A stretch of 64,000 bases of DNA from Simplicispira lacusdiani (lineage in GTDB: Bacteria > Pseudomonadota > Gammaproteobacteria > Burkholderiales > Burkholderiaceae_C), in assembly GCF_003604195.1 (NCBI RefSeq), contig NZ_QXGR01000006.1, forward strand, positions 1 to 64,000. The letters are read 5' to 3'. The notes beneath the pieces are model-generated. The model worked only from the letters and a program-made list of their open reading frames with translations. It did not search any database and was not told the DNA's origin. Position numbers and translations under genes: made by a program. This document shows positions 8,694 to 17,416 of the stretch, one piece after another (positions within the stretch are counted from its first letter, which is position 1; each line of letters opens with the position of its first letter).

Positions 8694-9437
8694 TTAGGCG
8701 TGTATGGCCGCTGGCGTGGCGTCGTAGCCGAAATAGGCCTGCTGCATCTGCTGCGCCGTGATCTGGCGCGGGTCGCCTTCGAGGACGATGCCGCCCTCGT
8801 GCAGCATGACCATGCGGCCGCCGGTCAGGAGGGCGCGGCTGGCGCTCTGCTCGACGATCAGCAGCGTCAGGTCGCGCTCGGCGCGCAGGCGCAGCAGGGC
8901 CTCGTACACCTGGTCGGTCACGCGCGGCGCCAGGCCGAGCGAGGGTTCATCGATGGCCAGCAGGCGCGGCGCGGCCATCAGGGCGCGGGCGATCACCAGC
9001 ATCTGCTGCTGTCCGCCCGAGAGCAGTCCGGCCTGCCCGTGGGCGCGTTCGCGCAGCAGGGGGAACACGTCGAGCAGGTATTCCAGGTCGGCGGCCACGG
9101 CCAGGGCGTTGCGGCGCAGGCCGGTGCCGATGCGCAGGTTTTCCAGCACGGTCATCGAGCCGAAGACCTGCCGGCCCTCGGGCACCAGCGAGAAGCCGCT
9201 CGCGGCCACGGTCTCCGGCGCGCGGCCGGTCGTCAGCTGGCCGTCGAAGACGATGCGGCCCTGGCGTGGCTTGACCAGGCCGGCGATGGCCTTCATCAGC
9301 GTGGACTTGCCCGCGCCATTCGGTCCGGTGACCATGACGGTCTCGCCGGCGTGGATGGTGAGGTCGAGACCGCGCAGCGCGGCGATGCCGCCATAGCGCA
9401 CATGCAGGTCCTGGATGCTCAGCAGGGGCGTGGTCAT
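8694..9437 (-). CDS. livF: ABC transporter ATPase LivF
   Basis: A 247-residue ATPase. The start MTTPLLSIQDLHVRYGG at 9437 overlaps the livG stop by four bases (ATGA); a longer reading upstream is only the shadow of livG. Walker A is TGPNGAGKSTLMKA, the signature is LSGGQQQMLVIARAL, and Walker B is LLAIDEPSLGLAP. The tail VLEGDPRQITAQQMQQAYFG is the LivF-type end. With LivG it forms the ATP-hydrolysing dimer beneath LivHM. Confidence 0.88.
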   Translation of the reverse strand: MTTPLLSIQDLHVRYGGIAALRGLDLTIHAGETVMVTGPNGAGKSTLMKAIAGLVKPRQGRIVFDGQLTTGRAPETVAASGFSLVPEGRQVFGSMTVLENLRIGTGLRRNALAVAADLEYLLDVFPLLRERAHGQAGLLSGGQQQMLVIARALMAAPRLLAIDEPSLGLAPRVTDQVYEALLRLRAERDLTLLIVEQSASRALLTGGRMVMLHEGGIVLEGDPRQITAQQMQQAYFGYDATPAAIHA

Positions 9438-10231
9438 GCGCAGGCCTCCTCGGTGGTGGGCGCGGGCAGCGCGGCGTCGTCGCCATCGGCCGTGCCCATG
9501 TAGGCGTGGCGCACGCGCTCGCTGCCTCGGATGGCGTCCGGGTCGCCCTGGGCGATCACCTCGCCCGCGTCCATCACCACGATGTGGCTGCAGATGCTCA
9601 GCACCAGGCGCACGTTGTGCTCGATCAGCAGCACGCCGCAGCCGATGTGCTCGACGAGCTGGGCGATCGTGGCGCGCAGGTCGCTGGCCTCGTGGTCGTT
9701 CATGCCGGCCGCCGGTTCGTCCAGCAGCAGGAATGCTGGGCCACCGACCACGGCGCGGGCAATGCCCACGCGGCGTTCGTCGGTGTAGGGCAGGGCGCTG
9801 GCGGGCATGGTGGCCAAATGCCCCAGACCCAGCCATCGCAGGATGCGCCGCGCCTCGGCGCCGGCGTCGCGGCGCGACATGCCCAGGCCGACACCGGCGG
9901 CCTCCAGGTTGTCCTGTACCGACAGGTTGCGAAAGAGGCGCCCCCCCTGGAAGGTGCGGGCCACGCCCAGGCGCCGGAACATGTCCGCACCCAGTCCATG
10001 CAAGGGGCGATCGTCCAGCAGCACCTGGCCGGCGCCCGGCGGGTTGAAGCCGCTGAGCACGTTGACCATCGTGGTCTTGCCGGCGCCGTTGGGACCGATC
10101 AGGCCCAGTACCTTGCCGCGTTCGAGCGACAGGCTCACGGCCTTGAGCGCGCGCACGCCCGAGAACGTGAGGCTGACCGTATCGGCGCGCAATTGATGGG
10201 GAAGGGCGGACATGGCGGCGGTGCGTGGCAT
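9434..10231 (-). CDS. livG: ABC transporter ATPase LivG
   Basis: A 265-residue ATPase. Walker A is IGPNGAGKTTMVNVLSGF and the family-specific early text ARTFQGGRLFRNLSVQDNL follows. Walker B is FLLLDEPAAGMND, with IEHNVRLVL after it. The signature region reads LPYTDERRVGIARAV, in which the usual LSGGQQ is replaced by YTDERR, as is usual in LivG. The ATG at 10231 overlaps the hyuA stop by one base; a second ATG at 10213 is the alternative start. The overlap ties the transporter to the amidohydrolase genes. Confidence 0.86.
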   Translation of the reverse strand: MPRTAAMSALPHQLRADTVSLTFSGVRALKAVSLSLERGKVLGLIGPNGAGKTTMVNVLSGFNPPGAGQVLLDDRPLHGLGADMFRRLGVARTFQGGRLFRNLSVQDNLEAAGVGLGMSRRDAGAEARRILRWLGLGHLATMPASALPYTDERRVGIARAVVGGPAFLLLDEPAAGMNDHEASDLRATIAQLVEHIGCGVLLIEHNVRLVLSICSHIVVMDAGEVIAQGDPDAIRGSERVRHAYMGTADGDDAALPAPTTEEACA

Positions 10232-12309
10232 CAGAGCGCGTTCCGGGTGACGACGTAGGTGCCGCTCTCGTCGAGGCGGGCCGTCCAGCCGGGAGAGATC
10301 ACCACGGTGGTGGTGGGCTCCTCGATCACGGCGGGGCCGGTGACGATGTCCCCCGCGCCAAGCTGTTCACCGTCGTACACCGGGGTCAGGGTGGCGCAGC
10401 CTTCGGCGCTGAAGATCATCTGCCGGCGCGTGCGGATGGCTTGCAGGGCCTGGCCACCGGGCTGCATGCGCGGCGGCGGCATCAGCGCGCCCTTGCCGTA
10501 CACGGTGGACTCGATGTTCACCACCTCGACCAGGCTGTCGGGCTCGTCGTAAGTGAACAGCTGCTTGTGCAGGTTGTGGAACAACTGCTTGATGTGCTGC
10601 AGGTTGGCGGCGTTCACCGGGGTGTTTCCGATATCCACCGTGCATTCGTGCACCTGGCCGACGTAGCGCATGTCGATGCTGCGCTTGAAGGCGATGCGGT
10701 TGAGCGGGATACCCTCGGCCTGCATGGCGGTGATGCCGTCGTGCTCCAGCGAGCGGAAGCGGTTTTCCAGGTCCGCCAGCAGGGCGCGGTCGTCCAGCCT
10801 CATGGGGGTGGCCGCCATGTAGTTGTATTTGATGTCCGACAGCAGCTGGCCGAAGGCGCACAGGCCCGAGGCCAGCTTGGGCACCAGCACGGTGCGGCAG
10901 CCGATCTCCTCGGCCAGGGCCGTCAGGTGCAGGCCGGTGGCACCGCCCGCGCCGATCAGGGCAAAGTCGCGCGGGTCGTAGCCGCGCTCGATGGACACGC
11001 GGCGGATGCCGTTGACCATGTTGTTGTTGACGATGCTGAAAATGCCGTAGGCGGCTTTTTCCACGCTGATGTAGAGCGGCTCGGCCAGGTGGTGCGAGAT
11101 GGCCTGGCGTGACGCCAGGGCATCGATGGGCAGGCGGCCGCCCAGCAGGGATTCCGGGTTCAGGTAACCCAATGCCACATTGGCATCCGTCACCGTGGGC
11201 AGCGTGCCGCCGCGCTGGTAGCAGGCCGGACCGGGCATGGCTCCAGCCGACTGCGGGCCGACGTTGAGCACGCCCATCTGGTCGATCCAGGCGATGGAGC
11301 CGCCGCCCGCGCCCAGCGTCTCGACCTGGATCATCGGGGTGCCGATGCGGTAGCGCAGGAAATCGATGTCCTTGTCGATGTTGGTCTTGTCATCGTGCGT
11401 GAGCGTGATGTCGAACGAGGTGCCGCCCATGTCCACCGTGATGAAGTTCCGGATGCCCAGTGGGCGCGTGATGTAGCGCCCGGCCATCGGGGCCGATGCC
11501 GGGCCAGAGTTGATCGCGTTGACGGCGCGCGAGACCATCACATCGCGCGCGGCCATGCCGCCGTTGGATTGGAAGTAGCGCACGGGCACCTTGGTGCCTT
11601 GCTCGCGGTAGAACGCGTCGATGCGCTCCACATAGTCCTTGAGCACCGGCCCGAGGTAGGCGTTGACCACGGCGGTGGAGGTGCGCGTGTATTCGCGCAT
11701 CTGCGGGAACACCTCGATGCCGACGGACACGTACACATCGGGCAGCAGTTCGCGCACGATCTGCGCGGCGCGGCGCTCATGGGCATCGTTGGACACCGAC
11801 CACAGGAAGGAGATGGCCACGGCCTGCACGCCTTCCCGGCGGAACAGCTCGCAGGCCGCGCGCACGTCTTCCTCGTGCAGCGGGGTGCGGACACGGCCGT
11901 CGGCCAGCACGCGCTCGCGCACCGGCACGCGCAGGTGGCGCTCCACCAGTTGCCGCGCCGGCGGGTACTCGGCGTCGTAGCGGTAGCCTTCCTCCTTGTG
12001 GCCGAGGCGGATTTCCAGCGAGTCCTCGTGGCCTGCCGTGCAGATCAGGCCGGTCTTGACCCCTTTGTGCTGGATCAGCGCGTTGAGGGCCACGGTGGTG
12101 CCGTTCACGCACAGCTCGGTGTGCGACAGGATGTCGTGCATCGGCCGGCCGAGTTTCTCGGCGATCTGCCCGAAGCCTTCGGCGATTGCGCGGGTGCCGT
12201 CCTCGGGGGTCGAGGTGGCCTTGAAGAGGTGGGTATTGCCCTGGTCATCGGCCAGGACGAAGTCGGTGAAGGTGCCGCCAGCGTCCACGCCCAGTCGGTA
12301 GGTAGTCAT
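10231..12309 (-). CDS. hyuA: ATP-dependent hydantoinase/oxoprolinase-type amidohydrolase, subunit A
   Basis: A 692-residue cytoplasmic protein of the HyuA family, which with HyuB uses ATP to open cyclic amides (5-oxoproline, N-methylhydantoin, caprolactam, 2-pyrrolidone). The N-terminus YRLGVDAGGTFTDFVL is the actin-like phosphate-binding start. VNGTTVALNALIQ and FITVDMGGTSFDI are further family nucleotide-site motifs, and LGAGGGSIAWID lies mid-protein. Length fits the separate-subunit form rather than the fused 1200-residue oxoprolinase. The hyuB gene is 39 bases upstream and livG overlaps its stop. Position among GABA genes favours a lactam that yields an amino acid (inference). Confidence 0.85.
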   Translation of the reverse strand: MTTYRLGVDAGGTFTDFVLADDQGNTHLFKATSTPEDGTRAIAEGFGQIAEKLGRPMHDILSHTELCVNGTTVALNALIQHKGVKTGLICTAGHEDSLEIRLGHKEEGYRYDAEYPPARQLVERHLRVPVRERVLADGRVRTPLHEEDVRAACELFRREGVQAVAISFLWSVSNDAHERRAAQIVRELLPDVYVSVGIEVFPQMREYTRTSTAVVNAYLGPVLKDYVERIDAFYREQGTKVPVRYFQSNGGMAARDVMVSRAVNAINSGPASAPMAGRYITRPLGIRNFITVDMGGTSFDITLTHDDKTNIDKDIDFLRYRIGTPMIQVETLGAGGGSIAWIDQMGVLNVGPQSAGAMPGPACYQRGGTLPTVTDANVALGYLNPESLLGGRLPIDALASRQAISHHLAEPLYISVEKAAYGIFSIVNNNMVNGIRRVSIERGYDPRDFALIGAGGATGLHLTALAEEIGCRTVLVPKLASGLCAFGQLLSDIKYNYMAATPMRLDDRALLADLENRFRSLEHDGITAMQAEGIPLNRIAFKRSIDMRYVGQVHECTVDIGNTPVNAANLQHIKQLFHNLHKQLFTYDEPDSLVEVVNIESTVYGKGALMPPPRMQPGGQALQAIRTRRQMIFSAEGCATLTPVYDGEQLGAGDIVTGPAVIEEPTTTVVISPGWTARLDESGTYVVTRNAL

Positions 12310-12348
12310 GTGTGTCTCTCAGTTGTTCGTGTCGGTTCAGGGGCGGGC

Positions 12349-14097
12349 TCAGGCCTTGGCGAGGCGCGCGCCGCAGGCGGTGCCGGTCCAGGTGGCGGTG
12401 TCCACGGCGACGCCGTATTCGCGGGCCGCAGCCTCCAGCGAGACATAGCCGTTGCGCACGTCGTGCACCACGCGGGATATTTCGCGCTCCAGAGGGTTGC
12501 CCCAGCCTCCGCCGCCCGGATTGGTGGTGGCGACGCGCTCGCCCGGCTGCACGGTCAGGATGGCGTTGCTGCGCATCACCTCGGTGATGTCCTCGCCCTG
12601 CTTGCGCTCGACGCGTCCGAGCTTGAGCTCGGGGCAGGCGCTTTGCGCGCCGTTGGCACCCAGTGCCGGGTACAGACGCCCTTCACCGAAGCTGATGGCG
12701 GTCATTTCATGGTCCAGCGGCTCCACCTCCCATACCGTGGCGCAGCCGCCTCGGTGGTAGCCCGCGCCGCCGCTGTCGGGCACCAGTCCGTAGCGGTGGA
12801 TCTGGATGGGATAGGAGTACTCCATGATCTCGATGTCGCCCGAGCTCAGCGCGCCGAAGCAGCACTGTGGGCCGACCGAGTTCCAACCGTCGAGGTGTGC
12901 CGTGGCACCCGCGCCGCCGATCAGCGATGCCAGGATCATGGTCACGTAGGGCTCACCGGTGCGCTGGTCGTGGCCGGCGATGTTGATGCCGCTGGCATGG
13001 CACCAGGAGCCCACGGCGCGTTCGGGTGCGGCCTGCTCCAGCGCCAGGCGCACGGCGTCGGTCAGCGTCTCCATGGGCGTGGTGGTGCAGTTGACGTGCG
13101 GCGCCGGTTCGGCCGCGTTGCACAGCGTGCCCTTGGGGCCCATGTCCACCGTCACGCAGCGGTACAAGCCTTCGTTGTACGGTGGCGGCACCTTGGCGAA
13201 CATCATCAGGCCCAGGTAGACCCCGGAGTACGAATTGCCTTCGTAGGAGTTGATGAAGTAGGGCACCTGGGGCGGGCTGTCGATGCGCACATGGCAGCTG
13301 TCGCCCGCGATCGTCACCGTGGCCTTGATGGTCAGCTCGCCCAGGCCGTGGCCCGCGTCCTCCAGCACCGCGCTGGCTTCGTAGGTGCCGTCGCGGGTGT
13401 TGGCGAACAGGTTGCGCATGGAGCGCTCGGCCATGTCCATCAGTTCGTCGATGCAGGCCTGGACTTCCTCCACGCCGTACTTGTCGAGCAGCGCGAGCAG
13501 GTTGCGCTCGCCGATCTGCACGGCGCCGTACTGGGCGCGCAGGTCGCCTTCCCAGTCGCGGCGCGAGCGCACGTTGGAGAGGATGAAGTTGATGACGTCT
13601 TCGCGCGGCTGGCCCTTGTCCCACAGCTTCACGGGCGGGATGCGCAGGCCCTCGGCGTAGATTTCCTTGGCGTCGGGGTTGTAGCCCGCCGGCACGGGGC
13701 CGCCGATGTCGGTCACATGGCCCTTGCACACGCTCCAGAACACCAGCTTGCCCTGGTGGAACACGGGCTTGTACATGCAGCAGTCCAGGATGTGGCTGCC
13801 CATCATCACGGGGTCGTTGTGGTAGATCACATCGCCTTCGTGGATGTCGTCGCCGAAGTACTTTGCCACCGCCTTCATCGCGGGCATCAGGCCGCCGAGG
13901 TGGATCGGGATGTCCTGGCCCTGCAGGATCATTTCGGCGCGGTGGTTGAACAGTGCGTTGCTGTAGTCGTGCGCCACGTTGAAGACGCTGGAGCGCGCCG
14001 TCTTCTCCAGGGTCAGGGTCATTTCGCGCTGCGTCGTCTCCAGTGCCCCGCGCACCACGGCCAGCGTGATCGGGTCGACTTTTCTCGGGTTCTTCAT
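12349..14097 (-). CDS. hyuB: ATP-dependent hydantoinase/oxoprolinase-type amidohydrolase, subunit B
   Basis: A 582-residue HyuB-family protein, partner of HyuA. The start MKNPRKVDPITLAVVRGAL at 14097 is backed by GGAGAGAACC just before it; a longer frame to 14142 lacks such a site. Family marks include NHRAEMILQGQDIPIHLGG, GDVIYHNDP, GHVTDIGGPVPAGYNPDA and the glycine-rich end NPGGGGWGNPLER. It is the first gene of the minus-strand unit hyuB-hyuA-livGFHM-binding protein, so import and hydrolysis of the same substrate are likely linked. Acetone carboxylase-like proteins share the superfamily but differ in subunit layout. Confidence 0.85.
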   Translation of the reverse strand: MKNPRKVDPITLAVVRGALETTQREMTLTLEKTARSSVFNVAHDYSNALFNHRAEMILQGQDIPIHLGGLMPAMKAVAKYFGDDIHEGDVIYHNDPVMMGSHILDCCMYKPVFHQGKLVFWSVCKGHVTDIGGPVPAGYNPDAKEIYAEGLRIPPVKLWDKGQPREDVINFILSNVRSRRDWEGDLRAQYGAVQIGERNLLALLDKYGVEEVQACIDELMDMAERSMRNLFANTRDGTYEASAVLEDAGHGLGELTIKATVTIAGDSCHVRIDSPPQVPYFINSYEGNSYSGVYLGLMMFAKVPPPYNEGLYRCVTVDMGPKGTLCNAAEPAPHVNCTTTPMETLTDAVRLALEQAAPERAVGSWCHASGINIAGHDQRTGEPYVTMILASLIGGAGATAHLDGWNSVGPQCCFGALSSGDIEIMEYSYPIQIHRYGLVPDSGGAGYHRGGCATVWEVEPLDHEMTAISFGEGRLYPALGANGAQSACPELKLGRVERKQGEDITEVMRSNAILTVQPGERVATTNPGGGGWGNPLEREISRVVHDVRNGYVSLEAAAREYGVAVDTATWTGTACGARLAKA

Positions 14098-14219
14098 CGG
14101 TTCTCTCCTGTGCGCGCCGCGAGCCAACGGCGTGCGATCCATGGGTCGTTTCGAGGGGCTGAAACGAAGCTCGGTACAGGAGAAATTCTGGGTTTGGAGC
14201 CCTTTTCTGGCTTGTGTCT

Positions 14220-14249
14220 GCGTGCACCACGGCTTGTGGTGGCGTGCAC
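14220..14249. promoter_or_regulatory. Direct repeat upstream of hyuB, possible activator site
   Basis: The 8-mer gcgtgcac occurs at 14220-14227 and again at 14242-14249, 22 bases apart or about two helix turns. The spacer 14098-14373 between hyuB and the PepSY gene otherwise shows only the two ribosome-binding sites. AraC-type proteins often bind direct repeats with about this spacing, and an AraC gene lies nearby at 14739-15707, but no experiment or second copy supports the link. Confidence 0.25.
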
Positions 14250-14373
14250 TGCCCGTCGGGACTTACCCTATCCCGCCGGGCCCCGCAGGGCGGCCCTGCC
14301 GTTCAGACGATCTTCAGGTGGCGTGCCCAGAATTCCTGCCATGCCAGTCCGGCATGCCAACCAGGAGATCGCC

Positions 14374-14661
14374 ATGAACACCCGTTACTTTCAAATCGCC
14401 GCAGCCGCCTTGTCGTTGCTCGCCACCTCCGCATACGCCGACTCCCGCTGCACGAGCGCGCCATCGGCCACCGCGGTGACCCAGGAGACCGTGCTGCGCC
14501 AGCTGGCCGACGCGGGCCACACGATCGAGCGCTTCGAGGTGACCAAGGGGCAGTGCTACAAGATGCGCGGCTGGGACAAGGCGGGCAATCGCGTCAAGAT
14601 GGTGTTCGACCCGGCCGATGGCCGGATCGTGAAGTCGGAGCTGCATTCCCGCGCTTCATGA
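14374..14661 (+). CDS. Small periplasmic PepSY-domain protein
   Basis: A 95-residue protein with a signal peptide (MNTRYFQIAAAALSLLATSA, cleaved near SAYA|D) and one PepSY-like domain: VLRQLADAGHTIERFEV, YKMRGWDKAGNRVKMVFDP, DGRIV. GGAGATCGCC precedes the ATG. PepSY domains occur in peptidase inhibitors and small periplasmic proteins, often beside two-component or redox genes; no enzyme activity is expected. Two cysteines in the mature part (Cys near 26 and in KGQCYKM) could form a disulfide. It is divergent from hyuB and ends at a strong hairpin. No link to the amide operon can be shown. Confidence 0.72.
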   Translation: MNTRYFQIAAAALSLLATSAYADSRCTSAPSATAVTQETVLRQLADAGHTIERFEVTKGQCYKMRGWDKAGNRVKMVFDPADGRIVKSELHSRAS

Positions 14662-14690
14662 GGCCCGCGCGAGTGGCTCGGTCACGTTCC

Positions 14691-14726
14691 CGGCAAGGCA
14701 CTGCCACGGCAGTGCCTTGCCGTTTT
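14691..14726 (+). terminator. Strong hairpin with T tract after the PepSY gene
   Basis: The sequence cggcaaggcactgcc (14691-14705) is followed two bases later by its perfect complement ggcagtgccttgccg (14708-14722), then tttt. With a realistic four-base loop the stem is 14 bp. This is a good intrinsic terminator for the plus-strand PepSY gene. It lies just beyond the stop of the convergent AraC gene and may act on both. Confidence 0.75.
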
Positions 14727-14738
14727 GGGGTGTCGGTG

Positions 14739-15707
14739 TCAGCCTTGGTGGGGCGCCGGAGCAGGGCGCCGCTTCAGTACGTCGCTGGGCGTTTCACCGT
14801 AGCGCCGCTTGAAGGCATGGCTGAACTGGGTTTGATCGTTGAAGCCGCAGGCATAGGCGATTTGCGCGACGGAACTGCCCGTGGGGGCCAGGGACAGTTG
14901 CTCGTAGGCCGATTGCAGGCGCAGGTCACGGATCCATTGCGATACGGTCTGTCCCGTGTCCTTGAAGAGGTCGTGCAGGTAGCGCAACGAGATGCCGTTC
15001 TCGGTGGCGATGGCTTCGGGATCGAGGTGCGGATCGGCCAGTTGCTGCCGGGTGTAGGCCTCGATGCGGGCCAGATGGGCCGTGCGCACGATGGACAGCG
15101 AGGACTGCAGGACCGAGGGCGCTTCCTTGAGCGCGATACCGAGCAGTTCGATCAATTGCATGCCCATGAGCGCCAGGGCGCCCTGGCTTTGCTGGGGGGT
15201 GCAGTGCCGGGTGATCAGCTGCAGGTAGTCGCTGAAGAGCTTGCCCATGCCCGTGGTGGTGTCGAAATGCTGGGCGCAGAAGCGGTTGGTGTTGCCCACG
15301 CGCGCCTTGAGCGCGGTATCCGGCAGCTTGAGCACCCACATGTCGTTGTGGGCGGCGTGGCTGAATTCGTAGGGCTCGTCGCTGTGTTCCAGGATGAACT
15401 GACCGGGCGCGCAACGGGTCTGGCGCCCGAGCTGGGAGAACTCCACCTCGCTGCGCAGGGGGACGGTGACCAGGATCTGCGGCGCGCCGGCCCGGCAATG
15501 CTGGTTCAGCCGCTGGTATTGCAGCGCGCTGCAATCGAGCCGCGACAAGGACACCAGCCCCAGATCCCAGGATTCCAGGGTGCCGCTGAACTGGTGGTGG
15601 TCGCGGAAATTGAGCTGAAGATGGAAGTAGGCGTTGGCAATGACATCGCGCCAGAAACCGAATTCATGGTTTTTCGGGACATCGGCCGTGGAAAAGCGCT
15701 GGTACAT
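14739..15707 (-). CDS. AraC-family transcriptional regulator with cupin-like sensor domain
   Basis: A 322-residue regulator. Residues about 1-190 form an AraC-binding-like domain (FWRDVIANAYFHLQL, PGQFILEHSDEPYEFSH), as in FeaR-like activators. The last 100 or so hold two helix-turn-helix units: ATENGISLRYLHDLFKDTGQ and VAQIAYACGFNDQTQFSHAF followed by KRRYGETPSDVLKRR. The ATG is at 15707. It lies between the hyu-liv unit and gabT. Local targets could be hyuB or the PepSY gene (inference). GabR, not this protein, fits the gabT promoter better. Confidence 0.82.
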   Translation of the reverse strand: MYQRFSTADVPKNHEFGFWRDVIANAYFHLQLNFRDHHQFSGTLESWDLGLVSLSRLDCSALQYQRLNQHCRAGAPQILVTVPLRSEVEFSQLGRQTRCAPGQFILEHSDEPYEFSHAAHNDMWVLKLPDTALKARVGNTNRFCAQHFDTTTGMGKLFSDYLQLITRHCTPQQSQGALALMGMQLIELLGIALKEAPSVLQSSLSIVRTAHLARIEAYTRQQLADPHLDPEAIATENGISLRYLHDLFKDTGQTVSQWIRDLRLQSAYEQLSLAPTGSSVAQIAYACGFNDQTQFSHAFKRRYGETPSDVLKRRPAPAPHQG

Positions 15708-15947
15708 GGCGCATGCCTCAGGAGTGACGGACAGCCTGTCTGCCGGGCATCTGCTTCGATGTGCGGGTGGAGTCTTGCCGTGGGGTAGGGCCGACTCTAA
15801 AGGTGGAAAATCTTCGGGTCATTGGGTTTTCTACCTATCCGCTGGCGCCTTCCCTGCCGGGGCGCTGGAACGGCCACAGCCCGGTGCGGCGCGGGCCGCA
15901 TCGGGCTGGGCGTGGCCTGCAAGGCAGGCCTGGCGAGGAGGGATGGT

Positions 15948-17249
15948 TTAGCGTGCGCCGCCGACGGCCTCCAGGGAGGCGCCGATGATGGCCAGGCCTT
16001 CGTCCAGCAGCGCGTCGCTGGCCGTCAGCGGCACCAGGATGCGGATCACGTTGCCGTAGGTGCCGCAGGTCAGCAGGATCAGACCGCGCTTGGCGGCTTC
16101 GGCCGACAGGGCCTTGGCCAGGGCAGCGTCGGGTTGGTGTGGGTTGCCGTCCTGGCACAGTTCCATAGCCACCATGGCGCCCAGGCCGCGTACTTGCGCC
16201 ACGCAGCGGTGCTTTTGCGCCAGGGCCTGCAGGCCACCCACCAGGCGCAGGCCCACGTCTTCGGAGCGTTGCAGCAGGTTTTCCTTCTCGAACACATCCA
16301 GCACGGCCAGCGCCGCAGCGCAGGCCAGCGGGCTGCCAGCATAGGTGCCGCCCAGGCCGCCGGGGGCGGCGGCGTCCATCACATCGGCACGGCCGACCAC
16401 GGCGGAAATCGGGAAACCGCCCGCCATGGACTTGGCCATGGTGATGAGATCCGGGGCCACGCCGCTGTGCTCGATGGCGAACCACTTGCCGGTGCGGCCG
16501 GCGCCGGTCTGCACCTCGTCGGCGATCAGCAGGATGCCGTGCTGGTCGCAGATGGCGCGCAGGTGCTGCAGCAGCGCGGGCGGCGCGATGTTGAAGCCGC
16601 CTTCACCCTGCACCGGCTCGATGATGATGGCCGCCACGCGGCTGGGCTCGATGTCGTTCTTGAAGATGCTTTCCAGCGAGTCGATGGCGTCCTGCACGCT
16701 CACGCCATGCAGTTCGGTGGGGAAGCGTGCATGGAAGATCTCGGCCGGGAAGGGGCCGAAGCCTGCCTTGTAGGGCACGACCTTGCCGGTCATGCCCATG
16801 GTCATCATGGTGCGGCCGTGGTAGCCGCCGGTGAAGGCAATGATGCCGGAGCGGCCGGTGTGGGCGCGCGCGATCTTCACGGCGTTTTCCACGGCCTCGG
16901 CGCCGGTGGTGAGGAACAAAGTCTTCTTGGCGAAGTTGCCCGGGGCCTTGGCGTTCAGGCGCTCGGCCAGCTCCACGTAGGGCTCGTAGGCCAGAACCTG
17001 GAAGCAGGTGTGGGTGTAGCGGTCGAGCTGGTCCTTGACGGCCTGGATGACGGCGGGGTGGCGGTGGCCGGTGTTCAGCACCGCGATGCCCCCGGCGAAG
17101 TCGATGTAGCGACGGCCCTCGACGTCCCAGATCTCGGCGTTGTCGCCGCGCTCGATGAAAATCTGGTGGGAATGACCGACGCCGCGCGGAATGGCGGCCT
17201 CGCGGCGGGCAAAAAGGGCGGCGTTGTTCAGATGGGGGTCGCGTTGCAT
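15948..17249 (-). CDS. gabT: 4-aminobutyrate-2-oxoglutarate transaminase
   Basis: A 433-residue class III PLP aminotransferase that moves the amino group of GABA to 2-oxoglutarate, giving succinate semialdehyde. Landmarks are GHSHQIFIERGDNAEIWDVEG, TTGAEAVENAVKIARAHTGR, the PLP-stacking GGYHGRT, DEVQTGAGRTGK and the Schiff-base lysine Lys273 in ITMAKSMAGGFP. Length matches E. coli GabT. The ATG at 17249 is chosen because an upstream ATG at 17297 overlaps the predicted -10 box. GabD at 1-317 would do the next step. The 240-base spacer downstream (15708-15947) has only a ggcctgc/gcaggcc hairpin at 15914-15930. Confidence 0.92.
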   Translation of the reverse strand: MQRDPHLNNAALFARREAAIPRGVGHSHQIFIERGDNAEIWDVEGRRYIDFAGGIAVLNTGHRHPAVIQAVKDQLDRYTHTCFQVLAYEPYVELAERLNAKAPGNFAKKTLFLTTGAEAVENAVKIARAHTGRSGIIAFTGGYHGRTMMTMGMTGKVVPYKAGFGPFPAEIFHARFPTELHGVSVQDAIDSLESIFKNDIEPSRVAAIIIEPVQGEGGFNIAPPALLQHLRAICDQHGILLIADEVQTGAGRTGKWFAIEHSGVAPDLITMAKSMAGGFPISAVVGRADVMDAAAPGGLGGTYAGSPLACAAALAVLDVFEKENLLQRSEDVGLRLVGGLQALAQKHRCVAQVRGLGAMVAMELCQDGNPHQPDAALAKALSAEAAKRGLILLTCGTYGNVIRILVPLTASDALLDEGLAIIGASLEAVGGAR

Positions 17250-17295
17250 GGGGGTCCTTCGGGTGCGATGACAAGAGATTTCTGATCCTGGCGCC

Positions 17296-17392
17296 ACTGT
17301 AGGAGTCCCCCCGCGCGGCTAACATATACAGATACCTTGCAAGCAGGAATGCACTGTGCTGTCCGGGCCACCTGTACAGACAAACCCTTGGT
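17296..17392. promoter_or_regulatory. gabT promoter and GabR operator in the gabT-gabR spacer
   Basis: Minus strand: TACAGT (17301-17296) as -10 and TGTTAG 17 bases upstream as -35, placing the start about 40 bases before gabT. Plus-strand blocks acatatacaga (17322-17332), gcactgtgc (17351-17359) and acccttggt (17384-17392) recur at 5151-5220. A direct repeat tacaga lies at 17327-17332 and 17375-17380, 48 bases apart, the layout expected for a dimeric MocR regulator that activates gabT and represses itself. The gabR start is 25 bases beyond the last block. Confidence 0.65.
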
Positions 17393-17416
17393 TGCAGGTG
17401 CAATGTCTGGTACCCC

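Noticed and set aside
11395..14661. A 1088-codon plus-strand open frame opposite hyuA and hyuB
   Set aside because: It is antisense to two well-supported genes, is His/Gln/Arg-rich with low-complexity composition typical of high-GC shadows, and only its last part coincides with the real PepSY gene.
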